A stretch of 6,511 nt of DNA from Actinomycetes bacterium (GTDB lineage Bacteria; Actinomycetota; Acidimicrobiia; Acidimicrobiales; Palsa-688), in contig JAKAXG010000253.1 in NCBI GenBank assembly GCA_021827225.1, positions 1-6,511 of the forward strand, in the 5' to 3' direction. The position numbers and the translations under genes are program-made. Under the pieces are notes generated by a model. The model was not told the DNA's origin. It made no database searches and saw only the letters and a program-made list of their open reading frames with translations. Shown here in pieces: positions 1 through 6,451 of this stretch (position 1 is its first letter; every line of letters starts with the position of its first letter).

Positions 1-802
1 ACAGGGCCCGGATGAGACCGATGAGGATCGTGCTCGCCCCCCGGTCCGTGAGCAGCCGCGACCACAGCGCGTCGTAGAAGCCGTTGGGTAGCTGAGAAGC
101 CACGGCGATGAGCAGCACGGCCATAACGGCCGGGCTGCCGAGGCGGGGCCGGGGTCCGGGTGGCGCCGAGCCGGGGGCGTCGGCCCTCTCCGCCGCCGGC
201 ACCGACCCGGCCCCCGGCGACAGCAGGAGGGCCAGGAGGATCAGAGCCTGCGCGGCGGCCACGGCCTCGAAGGGCAGGGACAGCCCTCCCAGGGCGTAGA
301 GGCCGACCCCGGCCAGCGGCCCCAGCACGATGCCGGCCATCTGGGCGCTGGAGAGCAGGCCCAGCCGGGCGCCGCGGTCCTCGGTGGCGATCCCGGCCGT
401 ACCGGCCCGCAGGGCGGCCGGCATGACGACGCCGTAGGCCACGCCGCCGACGGCGCGGGCCGCGGTGAGGCTCCACATCTGCCCGGCCAGGGCGAACCAC
501 AGAGGCGCCACGCAGGCCAGCACCAGTGCCGCCAGCAGGACGCTCCGGGCCCGCCGGCCGTCAAGGAACCGGGCCACCCCGACCTGCCCGAGCAGCGAGG
601 CGAAGAACGAGGCGCTCGACATGAGGCCCAGGCTGTAGGTGGGAAGGTGATGGGCTGCTTGAATCCGGGCGAGCAGGGGGAACAGGACTCCGATGCCCAC
701 CGCTTCCACGAACACCGCGGCCGCCAGGAGGATGAAGGTTCCCGGTCTCCGGACGCGGGCGGGCGCGGCGGGAACCGGGAGTAGGGCTTGAGAGGGATCC
801 AT
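1..802 (-). CDS. MFS-type transporter, C-terminal part beyond window edge
   Basis: This is the N-terminal 267 residues of a membrane transporter of the major facilitator superfamily; the frame is still open at the left edge. I translated it by hand from the ATG at 802. An in-frame TGA lies 17 codons upstream with no other ATG or GTG between, and a GGAG sits 9 nt before the start, so the start is secure. Hydrophobic segments lie at about residues 22-44, 58-79, 88-105, 109-131, 146-169 and 174-195. A Pro/Ala/Gly-rich cytoplasmic loop (about 197-222) follows, then a seventh segment from about 223. This is the usual 6+6 MFS plan. After the second segment, FLDGRRAR (79-86) matches MFS motif A. FVEAVGIGVLFPLL in the first helix and the GPLAGVGLY stretch in the fifth resemble drug-efflux type MFS members. 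The substrate cannot be read from the sequence; efflux is an inference. It lies 141 bp after the helical protein gene on the same strand. Confidence 0.88.
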   Translation of the reverse strand, partial: MDPSQALLPVPAAPARVRRPGTFILLAAAVFVEAVGIGVLFPLLARIQAAHHLPTYSLGLMSSASFFASLLGQVGVARFLDGRRARSVLLAALVLACVAPLWFALAGQMWSLTAARAVGGVAYGVVMPAALRAGTAGIATEDRGARLGLLSSAQMAGIVLGPLAGVGLYALGGLSLPFEAVAAAQALILLALLLSPGAGSVPAAERADAPGSAPPGPRPRLGSPAVMAVLLIAVASQLPNGFYDALWSRLLTDRGASTILIGLIRAL

Positions 803-881
803 GAGAAGCAGCTCCGGGGCGGCGCGCCGGGGAAATACGATGCCGGACCCTCATGCCGGCGGCAAGCGGATTGCCGGGTGA

Positions 882-900
882 CCGGCCGGAGCCCGGCCAG
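882..900 (-). terminator. GC-rich hairpin between two minus-strand genes
   Basis: On the minus strand this 19-nt stretch folds into an 8-bp stem (one G-U pair) closed by the 3-nt loop GCT. It lies about 45 nt after the stop of the helical protein gene and about 80 nt before the MFS start. There is no T-run after it, so it is at best a non-canonical terminator or attenuator of a type suggested for GC-rich actinobacteria. In DNA this rich in GGCC/CCGG it could also be chance. Confidence 0.3.
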
Positions 901-943
901 CAGGTTAGCGATGGTCAGGTTGGCACCACGGAACCGGACGGAT

Positions 944-1402
944 TCACCCGGGCGGCCGCAGGCTCTGCTCGTGGGCCAGGGCGGAGTCGATCTCTGCGGC
1001 GACCCTCCGGCGCAGGTCCTCGGCCGCGTCCGCCACGGCGATGCGGCACCGGCGAGCCTCGGCGATACAGCCGTCCAGGCGGCCCTGATAGTCCGGCCCC
1101 TCCCCGACCCCGGCATCGCCCAGCTCGGTCAGCCTGGCCACCGACGCATCGAAGTCCTGAAGTAGCCGCTGCCACGACTCGAACGGCTCCACCAGATCGG
1201 CCGGACCGGACCGGCGGAGGGCACCGAGGACCGACGTCGGCGTGACGGCGGTCCGGCGGAGAGCCAGGTGGTCCACCGAGGGCAATACCCGCTCCACCCG
1301 TTCCGTCGCCCGCTCCAGGCAGGTCAGTAGCCGCACCAGCATCTCTCCGGGACCTTCGGGCTTCACGCCGGGCGCCCCTGTCGCCCCCTCACCAGTAGGC
1401 AT
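944..1402 (-). CDS. Helical protein of unknown function, 152 aa
   Basis: I do not recognise this protein. The start at 1402 is chosen because GGAGGA (1409-1414) stands 6 nt before the ATG; the same frame stays open well upstream but no other start has such a site. The first 20 residues are Gly/Pro-rich and probably disordered. The rest looks almost entirely alpha-helical and amphipathic: about residues 21-46, 72-97 (containing FESWQRLLQDFDASVARL) and 107-145 (many Ala, Arg, Asp and Glu). There are no membrane segments, signal peptide or metal motif; three scattered cysteines (residues 28, 112 and 119) form no obvious cluster. A soluble helical bundle or chaperone-like fold is possible but not demonstrable. 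It is transcribed away from the 213-bp divergent region and precedes the MFS gene on the same strand with a 141-bp gap, so co-transcription is possible but not evident. Confidence 0.75.
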   Translation of the reverse strand: MPTGEGATGAPGVKPEGPGEMLVRLLTCLERATERVERVLPSVDHLALRRTAVTPTSVLGALRRSGPADLVEPFESWQRLLQDFDASVARLTELGDAGVGEGPDYQGRLDGCIAEARRCRIAVADAAEDLRRRVAAEIDSALAHEQSLRPPG

Positions 1403-1422
1403 CTGCAGTCCTCCACACATCT

Positions 1423-1433
1423 GTCCCAGGGAC
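1423..1433. promoter_or_regulatory. Short perfect palindrome GTCCC-A-GGGAC
   Basis: This 11-bp perfect inverted repeat lies 20 bp upstream of the helical protein gene start, next to its ribosome binding site. Its arms are the DosR-type GGGAC words but in the opposite orientation and with the wrong spacing, so it is not a DosR site as such. It could be an operator or chance. Confidence 0.25.
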
Positions 1434-1485
1434 GCCGTGGCCGGCACTCCCTGACAAGGGTGGACATGCCCGGGCTGGCCGCGGT

Positions 1486-1503
1486 CAGGGCCGAAGGTCG
1501 CAT
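1486..1503. promoter_or_regulatory. Possible DosR/DevR-like site in divergent region
   Basis: The core GGGCCGAAGGTCGC (1488-1501) has the 14-bp spacing of DosR-type half-sites. It matches the stronger site upstream of the CBS gene (6454-6467, same strand) at 10 of 14 positions, differing in the central three bases and one base of the right arm. It lies 84 bp from the minus-strand start and 113 bp from the plus-strand start, so it could serve either gene. One arm is imperfect, so this is a weaker candidate. Confidence 0.35.
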
Positions 1504-1615
1504 CGGTCGGGCGCGTCAAGGGTCGTTCGCCTCTTGGATGAGCCGGCGACCGGCCGCAGACTCGCACCTCTACCCGCCGGGAGCCGCCCGGCTCTGAGCG
1601 TCTGCGAGGATATCG

Positions 1616-1924
1616 ATGAGCGAGGCCTACACCGGTAGAACACCCGAGACGGCCGGCCTGGAGGTCCGGGTCCTGCGCCACGGGGAAGTGGTGCATCAGG
1701 AGTTCTGCGAGTCCGAGGAGGAGGCGGTGCTGGCCGTGGACGCGTGGTCGGAGTTCGACGATGTCGAATGCCAGATCCGGGAGGCGTTCAGCTCGCGCTC
1801 GGGACCCTACGACCCGGCGGAGCCGGACGAGCCCCTCGGTGCCGACGCCGACTATGACGAGGGCTACGAAGCCGAAGCCGGAGAGGTACCGGCGGCCGGT
1901 CCGGACCGCGGCTACTGGGAGTGA
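1616..1924 (+). CDS. Small, strongly acidic protein of unknown function, 102 aa
   Basis: This is the only gene I support on the plus strand. GAGGA at 1606-1610 stands 5 nt before the ATG. Residues 15-50 look like a compact alpha/beta unit: a strand (LEVRVLRHGEVVHQEFC), then an acidic turn (ESEEE), then a helix (AVLAVDAWSEF). The part from about 60 to 102 is low-complexity, rich in Asp, Glu, Pro, Gly and Tyr, and probably disordered. About 28 of 102 residues are acidic against 6 Arg and no Lys, giving a very low expected pI. There is no signal peptide or membrane segment, so it is cytoplasmic. It converges with the acyl-CoA synthetase gene with only 24 bp between the stops and no clear terminator. 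The function is not known; the strand-turn-helix pattern looks like a conserved small domain rather than a chance frame. Confidence 0.72.
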   Translation: MSEAYTGRTPETAGLEVRVLRHGEVVHQEFCESEEEAVLAVDAWSEFDDVECQIREAFSSRSGPYDPAEPDEPLGADADYDEGYEAEAGEVPAAGPDRGYWE

Positions 1925-1948
1925 ACGCCGGGCCGGCCGACTCTCATC

Positions 1949-3835
1949 TCAATCCGAGCCGTACAGCTCCTCGATCGCCGCGGCGTAGCGGTCGTAGATC
2001 ACGTGACGCTTCACCTTCATGGTCGGGGTCAGCTCACCCGCGGTGGCGGTCAGCTCGTGGGGCAGGATCCGGAACCTTCTTATGCCCTCGGCGTGGGAGC
2101 GCTTGACGTTGACCGCCTCGACGGCTGCTGCGATCTCTTGTTGCAGATCGGGATCAGTGGACAGGGCTTCGTAGTCCTCGAGCTTGCGGTGCCGGCGCCC
2201 CCAGCGGGCCAGTTCCTCGGGGTCGAGCGCGATCAGAGCGCCCAGGTACCGGCGCCCTTCCCCCACCACCACCGCTTCGGAGATCAGCGGGTGGTTGCAC
2301 AGATCCGTCTCGATGTCCTGGGGCGCCACGTTCTGGCCGGCGGCGGTGATGATCAGATCCTTCTTCCTCCCGAGGACCCGCAATGACCCGTCGGGGTCGA
2401 ACTGGCCGGTGTCGCCGGAGTGCATCCAGCCGTCGGCGTCGATGAGCTGGGCGGAACCCACCGGGTCGTCGAGATAGCCGAGGCAGACGTTGTCGCCCCT
2501 GACAAGTATCTCGGAGTCCGCGGCCAGCCTCACGGAGATCCCCGGAAGCGGCTTGCCCACCGTACCTATCCGGTTGTCGTCGAGCCGGTTGGCCGTGGTC
2601 GGCCCGCAGTCCTCGGTCTGGCCGTAGATCTGGACCATGGGCAGTCCGATGGCGTGGAACCAGCGGATGAGATCCGGGTGGGCCGGCGCGGCCGCCGACA
2701 CCACGACCCGGGCCCGATCGAGGCCCATCTGGCGACGGAGGGCGCCACCGATGGACAGATCGAGCGCCCCATGCGCGCCGGCGAGGGCCCGGTTGAACGG
2801 TCGGTCCTGCTGCTCGGCGTCCACCTTCTCCAGACCGAGATCTATGTAGCGCTCGATGACCCGCCTCAGGGGAAGTGGTTGATGCCGGACGTTCTCCTCC
2901 ACCGCGTCACGCAGCTTCTCCCACACCCGCGGTACGGCAAGGAACACCGTCGGCCGGCAGGCCGGGAGGTCCTCGGCCACTGTCGCCAGGCTCCTGGCAA
3001 ACCAGGTCTCACCGGTCACCGCCACAGGCAGGAACTCGCTCATCATCCGCTCGGCGATGTGGCTCAGCGGGAGGAACGACAGCAGGCGGTCGCCGGCGCC
3101 TATGCCGTACACCGGTGTCACGTTGCGCAGGGTCCACATGATGTTGGCGTGGCTGATCACGGCCCCCTTGGGCGGACCGGTGGTCCCGCTCGTGTACACG
3201 ACCGTCGCCGGATCCTGGGGACGCACGGAGTAGGCCCTCGCCTGCACCGCACCGGGATCGTGCTGGAGGCGGTCGGCGCCCAGGGAGCGGAGTTCCTCGA
3301 ATCCCAGCACCGCCGCGTCCGTGGCCCGCCGGCTGCCGTCCATGATCACGAGCTGCCGGAGGGCCGGGAGCTGGTCACGTACCTCGAGCACCTTGCCCAG
3401 CTGGTTGTGGCCGTCCACGAAGCACACCACCGCCTGGGAGTGACCCAGGGCGTAGGCCACCTGCTCCGGCGAGCTGGTCGGGTAGATGGGCACCGTGGTG
3501 TTCCCGTTGGACAGTGCCCCGAGGTCGGCCAGGTGCCACTCCGGCCGGTTGGCGGACAGGATCGCCACCCGCTCCCCCGCTTCCACGCCGACGGCGGCCA
3601 GGCCGGCAGAGATCCCGGCAACGTGCAGCTGATAGTCCGACCAGGTCGACACCTCCCAGCTGCCCCCGGCGCCGCGGTTGCGCATGGCCGGTGCCTGCGG
3701 GCGGCGGGCGGCGTTGGACGCGAGGGCCTCCACGATGGTGGCTCCCTGCTCTACCGGGACTCCGATCTCGGCAGGCGGGCGCGAGCCGCCCGGCAACCTG
3801 AGGCGCGGGACAGGGATGGTCGACGGTGATCGCAT
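1949..3835 (-). CDS. Long-chain fatty acid--CoA ligase (FadD15/ACSL-type AMP-binding enzyme)
   Basis: A 628-residue adenylate-forming enzyme that should convert a long-chain carboxylic acid, ATP and CoA to acyl-CoA via an acyl-adenylate; cytoplasmic or membrane-associated. All core motifs are present: the phosphate-binding loop YTSGTTGPPKG (214-224), LSFLPLSHIAER (252-263) typical of the long-chain group, YGQTE (404-408), SGDTG (473-477), GRKKDLIITAAGQNVAP (489-505) and the C-terminal PTMKVKR (604-610), with Lys607 the likely catalytic lysine. Length and motifs match ACSL/FadD15 enzymes rather than the shorter FadD-like or acetyl-CoA synthetase groups. AGGAGG (3844-3849) lies 8 nt before the ATG and fixes the start. 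It is the last gene of the minus-strand run, 83 bp after the inactive ketosynthase paralogue. The context suggests it feeds acyl-CoA to that pair, but it could equally be a general fatty acid activating enzyme. Substrate chain length is not determined. Confidence 0.95.
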   Translation of the reverse strand: MRSPSTIPVPRLRLPGGSRPPAEIGVPVEQGATIVEALASNAARRPQAPAMRNRGAGGSWEVSTWSDYQLHVAGISAGLAAVGVEAGERVAILSANRPEWHLADLGALSNGNTTVPIYPTSSPEQVAYALGHSQAVVCFVDGHNQLGKVLEVRDQLPALRQLVIMDGSRRATDAAVLGFEELRSLGADRLQHDPGAVQARAYSVRPQDPATVVYTSGTTGPPKGAVISHANIMWTLRNVTPVYGIGAGDRLLSFLPLSHIAERMMSEFLPVAVTGETWFARSLATVAEDLPACRPTVFLAVPRVWEKLRDAVEENVRHQPLPLRRVIERYIDLGLEKVDAEQQDRPFNRALAGAHGALDLSIGGALRRQMGLDRARVVVSAAAPAHPDLIRWFHAIGLPMVQIYGQTEDCGPTTANRLDDNRIGTVGKPLPGISVRLAADSEILVRGDNVCLGYLDDPVGSAQLIDADGWMHSGDTGQFDPDGSLRVLGRKKDLIITAAGQNVAPQDIETDLCNHPLISEAVVVGEGRRYLGALIALDPEELARWGRRHRKLEDYEALSTDPDLQQEIAAAVEAVNVKRSHAEGIRRFRILPHELTATAGELTPTMKVKRHVIYDRYAAAIEELYGSD

Positions 3836-3918
3836 CGGGTGGACCTCCTACTCGGTTTCGAACTGTGCTTCGCCGGTGCCGGCGGCTCCAGTGCCGAACG
3901 ACCTGATGGCGAGACCGG

Positions 3919-4791
3919 TCAGAGCCGGTACAGGGCCGCCCCGGCGGTCACCCCCGCCCCGGCCCCGACCAGCAGCACGGTCCCGGGACCGCGCATGAGG
4001 CCGGCCCGGCCGGCCTGCTCTATGAGGGAGATGGCACTGACCGTGTGGGTCTGCCCGGAGGCGGCGACGAAGCGGTCCGCCGGTATACCGGTCAGGGCCG
4101 CCAGTCGGGCGTGCATGCCGGGCAGGTCGGGGGCGGCCAGCACGGAGCCAACCGCCTCGGCCTCCAGGCTCTCCGAGTCGAGCAGTGATGCCACCGCCTG
4201 CGAGGCCGCTCCAGCCAGCCTGTCGGTGTAGTCGGCTGACTGTTCCACCATGAGAACGTTCCTTCCGTCCCGGATCCCCACGGTGGTACGGAAGGCGCCG
4301 TCGCCGTCGGGCTGGTTGCACCAGCGGAACGGCCCCAACCCGACGGGCCGGTCGGTCCAGTGGCACACCAGCGCCCCGCCGGCGGGGCGGAACGGGAAGC
4401 CCGGCGCCAGTCCATGGCCGGGATCGGCGTCGCTGGCGACCACCAGCGCGGTGGAGATGGTCCGGGCCCGCATGAAACCGTCGACGATGTGCAGGGCGGT
4501 CAGCACCCCGGCGGTGCCGTTGGCCACGTCGAACGAGAAGGTTCCCCGCCCACCCGGAGTGGGGTCCCCGGGGTTGGCCGCGATGTCCTCCTGGATCAGA
4601 GGCGCCAGCGCCGGTTCCCCGAGATTGCGGTCGTGGTAGAGCCCGGCGTTCAGGAGCAGCTCGACCTCAGACGGCGCCTGGAGGCATTTGCGCAGAGCCG
4701 CCCGCCCGGCAGCTACGGCCAGCCGGCGGGCCGACCGCGACGTCGGCCAGTGCCCGCTGGTCACGGCCGCGGCGTCAATGACGGTGGGCAC
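3919..4791 (-). CDS. FabH-like ketosynthase paralogue lacking the catalytic residues
   Basis: A 290-residue protein of the thiolase/ketosynthase III fold. The region around residues 86-103, FDVANGTAGVLTALHIVD, lines up with FDISNACAGMLTGVFVLN of the neighbouring intact enzyme, and the C-terminal glycine-rich strand (LLVGAGAGVTAGAALY, 273-288) is also typical. Thr93 replaces the nucleophilic cysteine. Ala220 stands where the HQ-motif histidine is expected, and GQT (246-248) replaces GNT. The protein also lacks about 50 N-terminal residues found in FabH, including the usual first strand and the TGI..R region. It is therefore probably not a condensing enzyme itself. It starts at a GTG (4791) inside the end of the upstream ketosynthase gene, overlapping by 17 bp, with only a weak GGTGG before it; translational coupling is likely. 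The best explanation is a structural partner forming a heterodimer with that enzyme, as PqsB does with PqsC. No frameshift is seen, so it is not simply a decayed gene. Confidence 0.85.
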   Translation of the reverse strand: MPTVIDAAAVTSGHWPTSRSARRLAVAAGRAALRKCLQAPSEVELLLNAGLYHDRNLGEPALAPLIQEDIAANPGDPTPGGRGTFSFDVANGTAGVLTALHIVDGFMRARTISTALVVASDADPGHGLAPGFPFRPAGGALVCHWTDRPVGLGPFRWCNQPDGDGAFRTTVGIRDGRNVLMVEQSADYTDRLAGAASQAVASLLDSESLEAEAVGSVLAAPDLPGMHARLAALTGIPADRFVAASGQTHTVSAISLIEQAGRAGLMRGPGTVLLVGAGAGVTAGAALYRL

Positions 4792-5860
4792 GGCTATCCA
4801 CCAGATCCTTGCCGGGCTGGAACATGACGACTCCGATGACGATCCCCGAGGCCAGGGCGACCAGCGCCACGTTGTCCCCGGCGGTGATGCGCCCGGCCTC
4901 CATTTCCTCGATGAGCGCCACGGTGTGGGTGGTCGACGCCGTGTTGCCGTACTGGACGACGGTCGCCACCGCCGGGTGTTTCGGCTCGCCGCCCAGGGCG
5001 GCGGTGACCTCGGCCATCCCCTTGCGGATGGCCCGGGCGGAGGTCTGGTGAGGTATGACGTGATCGATGTCGGTCAGGTCCAATCCGGCGGCTTCGAGCG
5101 CCTCGCGCAGCAGCCCCGGCGTATCCCTGATGGCGGCTTTCTGGAGGGCCCGGGACTGCGTGAACATGCGGGCCCCCGGGTCCGACCCGGCCGGGTAGGC
5201 CAGGCACAGCCGGCTGTGGTCGGCCACGGTGGTGAAGCCGGCGATCCTGATGGCATCGCCTTCCGTCCCGGCCCGCTCCACGATCAGCGCCGCCCCGGCA
5301 TCGCCGAGGGTCAGCGAGGCCAGCTCCCGGCTCATGACGTTGCGAACATGGCGGGCGGCGTTCCGGCCGAGCTGGGAGATGAACTCCCCGCTCACCACCA
5401 TCCCCCGCTGGATCGCCCCGGTGCGGACCCAGTTGTTCAGGACGAAGACGCCGGTGAGCATCCCCGCGCACGCGTTGGAGATGTCGAAGGTCATGGCACG
5501 GGACGCCCCGATGGCGCCGGCCACGGCCAGGCTGGTCGGAGGCTCGAGCCACTGCACGAGGCCGCCGCGGTATTTGGTGATGCTGCAGTTGATGACCACG
5601 TCCAGTTCCGTCGCGGAGATCCCACTCGACTCCAGGCAGTCGACCGCGGCGCTGGTAGCCAGGGTCAACGAATCGTGCTCGCCGCGCGACACCCGCCGTT
5701 CGTGGATGCCCGTCAGCCTTTCCAGATCGATGCCGGTGCGGTGACGGGTCGACCGCATGAGTTCCTCGGTGGTCAGGTGCGTCTCGGGGAGGCACCGTCC
5801 GGCACCGGCGATCCTCGCGGAATATGGCGCTTCGTCCCCTCCGGGGCTGGCTTCCATCAT
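4775..5860 (-). CDS. 3-oxoacyl-ACP synthase III (FabH)-like ketosynthase with intact triad
   Basis: About 361 residues with the complete ketosynthase III layout: the N-terminal strand ARIAGAGRCLPE, the TGI-ERR region, FDISNACAG with the nucleophilic Cys, LGDAGAALIVE, IPHQTSARAI with the His, and YGNTAS with the Asn. Counted from the ATG at 5860 the triad is Cys131, His271 and Asn306. Such enzymes perform a decarboxylative (or thiolase-like non-decarboxylative) Claisen condensation of an acyl thioester. The start is uncertain: tandem ATG codons at 5860 and 5857 give a normal FabH N-terminus, while a GTG at 5890 would add 10 residues; none has a good ribosome binding site. It lies after the CBS gene (gap about 95 bp, containing hairpins) and overlaps the inactive paralogue by 17 bp. 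Pairing with that paralogue and a long-chain acyl-CoA ligase suggests a specialised acyl-CoA-primed reaction rather than housekeeping fatty acid initiation. No acyl carrier protein is nearby. Confidence 0.92.
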   Translation of the reverse strand: MMEASPGGDEAPYSARIAGAGRCLPETHLTTEELMRSTRHRTGIDLERLTGIHERRVSRGEHDSLTLATSAAVDCLESSGISATELDVVINCSITKYRGGLVQWLEPPTSLAVAGAIGASRAMTFDISNACAGMLTGVFVLNNWVRTGAIQRGMVVSGEFISQLGRNAARHVRNVMSRELASLTLGDAGAALIVERAGTEGDAIRIAGFTTVADHSRLCLAYPAGSDPGARMFTQSRALQKAAIRDTPGLLREALEAAGLDLTDIDHVIPHQTSARAIRKGMAEVTAALGGEPKHPAVATVVQYGNTASTTHTVALIEEMEAGRITAGDNVALVALASGIVIGVVMFQPGKDLVDSRAHRH

Positions 5861-5936
5861 CAGCCATGGGGACCGGTCTGCTGTGCCCACGGGGCCAGAG
5901 TCGGCCCACCCGGTGGCCGGCGGCCAGTGTCGAAAG

Positions 5937-5961
5937 ACCTGACCCGTTCCGTCAGTCAGGT
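5937..5961 (-). terminator. Hairpin at the end of the CBS gene
   Basis: A perfect 7-bp inverted repeat (ACCTGAC / GTCAGGT) with an 11-nt loop overlaps the CBS stop codon at 5956-5958. On the minus strand it is followed by CTTTCG, only a three-T tract. A second small stem, TGGCC-GCC-GGCCA (5914-5926), follows. This may be a weak or partial terminator separating the CBS gene from the ketosynthase genes, or an operator for the latter. Evidence is limited to the symmetry. Confidence 0.35.
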
Positions 5962-6405
5962 GGTTGCCGGCACGGGGCTGTCGCGCTGGGCGGCCTTCAC
6001 CTCTCCCGCTATGGGACGGGCCAGATCGCTCAGGTCCCCGGCCAGGTCGATGATCATGTCATCGATGCTCACGATCCCGACGAACCGTCGGCCCCTGACC
6101 ACGGCCAGGCGCCTCGCATCGTGGGACCGGAACCGGCGGTACGCCTCGTGCACGTCCTCGTCGGCATCGACCGCTACGACCGGGGTGGTCATGGCGCTGT
6201 CCACCCGGGCGTCGGGCGGCAGCCCCCGGGCCATCACCCGCCGGACCAGGTCACGGTCGGTGACGACGCCGAGCAGGGCACCCTCGTCGTCCACCACGGC
6301 CAGGATCCCCACCCCGGCCTGATCCATGATCCCGGCCGCTTCGGCGACCGTCTGATGGGGGCGGATTCCCACCGCCGACCGACGTAACAGATCTGAGACC
6401 CTCAT
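5956..6405 (-). CDS. CBS-domain pair protein, resembling hypoxic response protein 1
   Basis: A 149-residue soluble protein made almost entirely of two CBS domains (about residues 8-62 and 70-125), a Bateman module that usually binds an adenosyl nucleotide. The ligand-contact pattern G-x-x-T/S-x-x-D appears in both halves: GVVTDRD (46-52) and GIVSIDD (110-116). The first half continues LVRRVMARGLPPD, similar to the DRDIVI...AAGLDP stretch of mycobacterial Hrp1 (Rv2626c, about 143 aa) and many stand-alone CBS proteins. There is no attached catalytic or membrane domain. The start at 6405 is supported by AGGAGG (6410-6415); an in-frame ATG 12 codons upstream (6441) lacks this support. A DosR-like palindrome lies about 50 bp upstream. 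The likely role is an energy or redox-state sensor expressed under stress; its partner is unknown. It may head the operon with the ketosynthase genes, but a hairpin follows its stop. Confidence 0.92.
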   Translation of the reverse strand: MRVSDLLRRSAVGIRPHQTVAEAAGIMDQAGVGILAVVDDEGALLGVVTDRDLVRRVMARGLPPDARVDSAMTTPVVAVDADEDVHEAYRRFRSHDARRLAVVRGRRFVGIVSIDDMIIDLAGDLSDLARPIAGEVKAAQRDSPVPATT

Positions 6406-6451
6406 GGCTCCTCCTCGACCACCATTGGACCGTCCCGACACCCCGAACCGC

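Larger units (their letters stand above)
1403..1615. promoter_or_regulatory. Divergent intergenic region with probable back-to-back promoters
   Basis: This 213-bp stretch separates the starts of the minus-strand helical protein gene (1402) and the plus-strand acidic protein gene (1616), so it must hold promoters for both. A TTGTCA on the minus strand (1452-1457) resembles a -35 box, but no convincing -10 follows at normal spacing. It contains a DosR-like sequence (1486-1503) and a short perfect palindrome (1423-1433), listed separately. The plus-strand gene has GAGGA at 1606-1610, 5 nt before its ATG. Confidence 0.5.

Noticed and set aside
241..1116. A 291-codon minus-strand open frame running across the MFS gene and the end of the helical protein gene
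   Set aside because: It is out of frame with the transporter, whose own frame gives clear membrane helices and motif A. The alternative translation is rich in Arg, Pro, Ser and Trp and spans two independent genes.
1349..1362. A third DosR-like string, GGGACCTTCGGGCT
   Set aside because: It lies inside the helical protein coding sequence in a Pro-Glu-Gly-Pro run, and its right arm does not match CCC; GC-rich codons explain it.
1403..1696. Upstream extension of the helical protein to a start at 1696
   Set aside because: The extension would overlap the start of the plus-strand acidic gene and fill the divergent promoter region. The extra residues look like non-coding translation, and the strong GGAGGA site points to 1402.
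2420..3829. A 469-codon open frame on the plus strand opposite the acyl-CoA synthetase gene
   Set aside because: It has the same Gly/Arg/His-rich shadow composition and no recognisable motif. The opposite strand carries every AMP-binding motif in frame.
3836..3918. CGCCGG-CA-CCGGCG symmetry between the inactive ketosynthase and ligase genes, considered as a terminator
   Set aside because: The usable stem is only about 5 bp with a 4-nt loop and no T-run. The ligase has its own ribosome binding site but nothing here indicates a transcription break.
3919..4791. The short ketosynthase as a pseudogene or truncated fragment of FabH
   Set aside because: The frame is open throughout, the core and C-terminal strands are well kept, and it overlaps its neighbour in a coupled arrangement. 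Loss of all catalytic residues with a kept fold fits a structural subunit better than decay.
4688..6322. A 544-codon open frame on the plus strand, antisense to the ketosynthase and CBS genes
   Set aside because: Its translation is low-complexity, rich in Gly, Arg, His and Pro, with no domain motifs. It lies opposite genes with complete family signatures, and such antisense frames are expected in DNA with high third-position GC.
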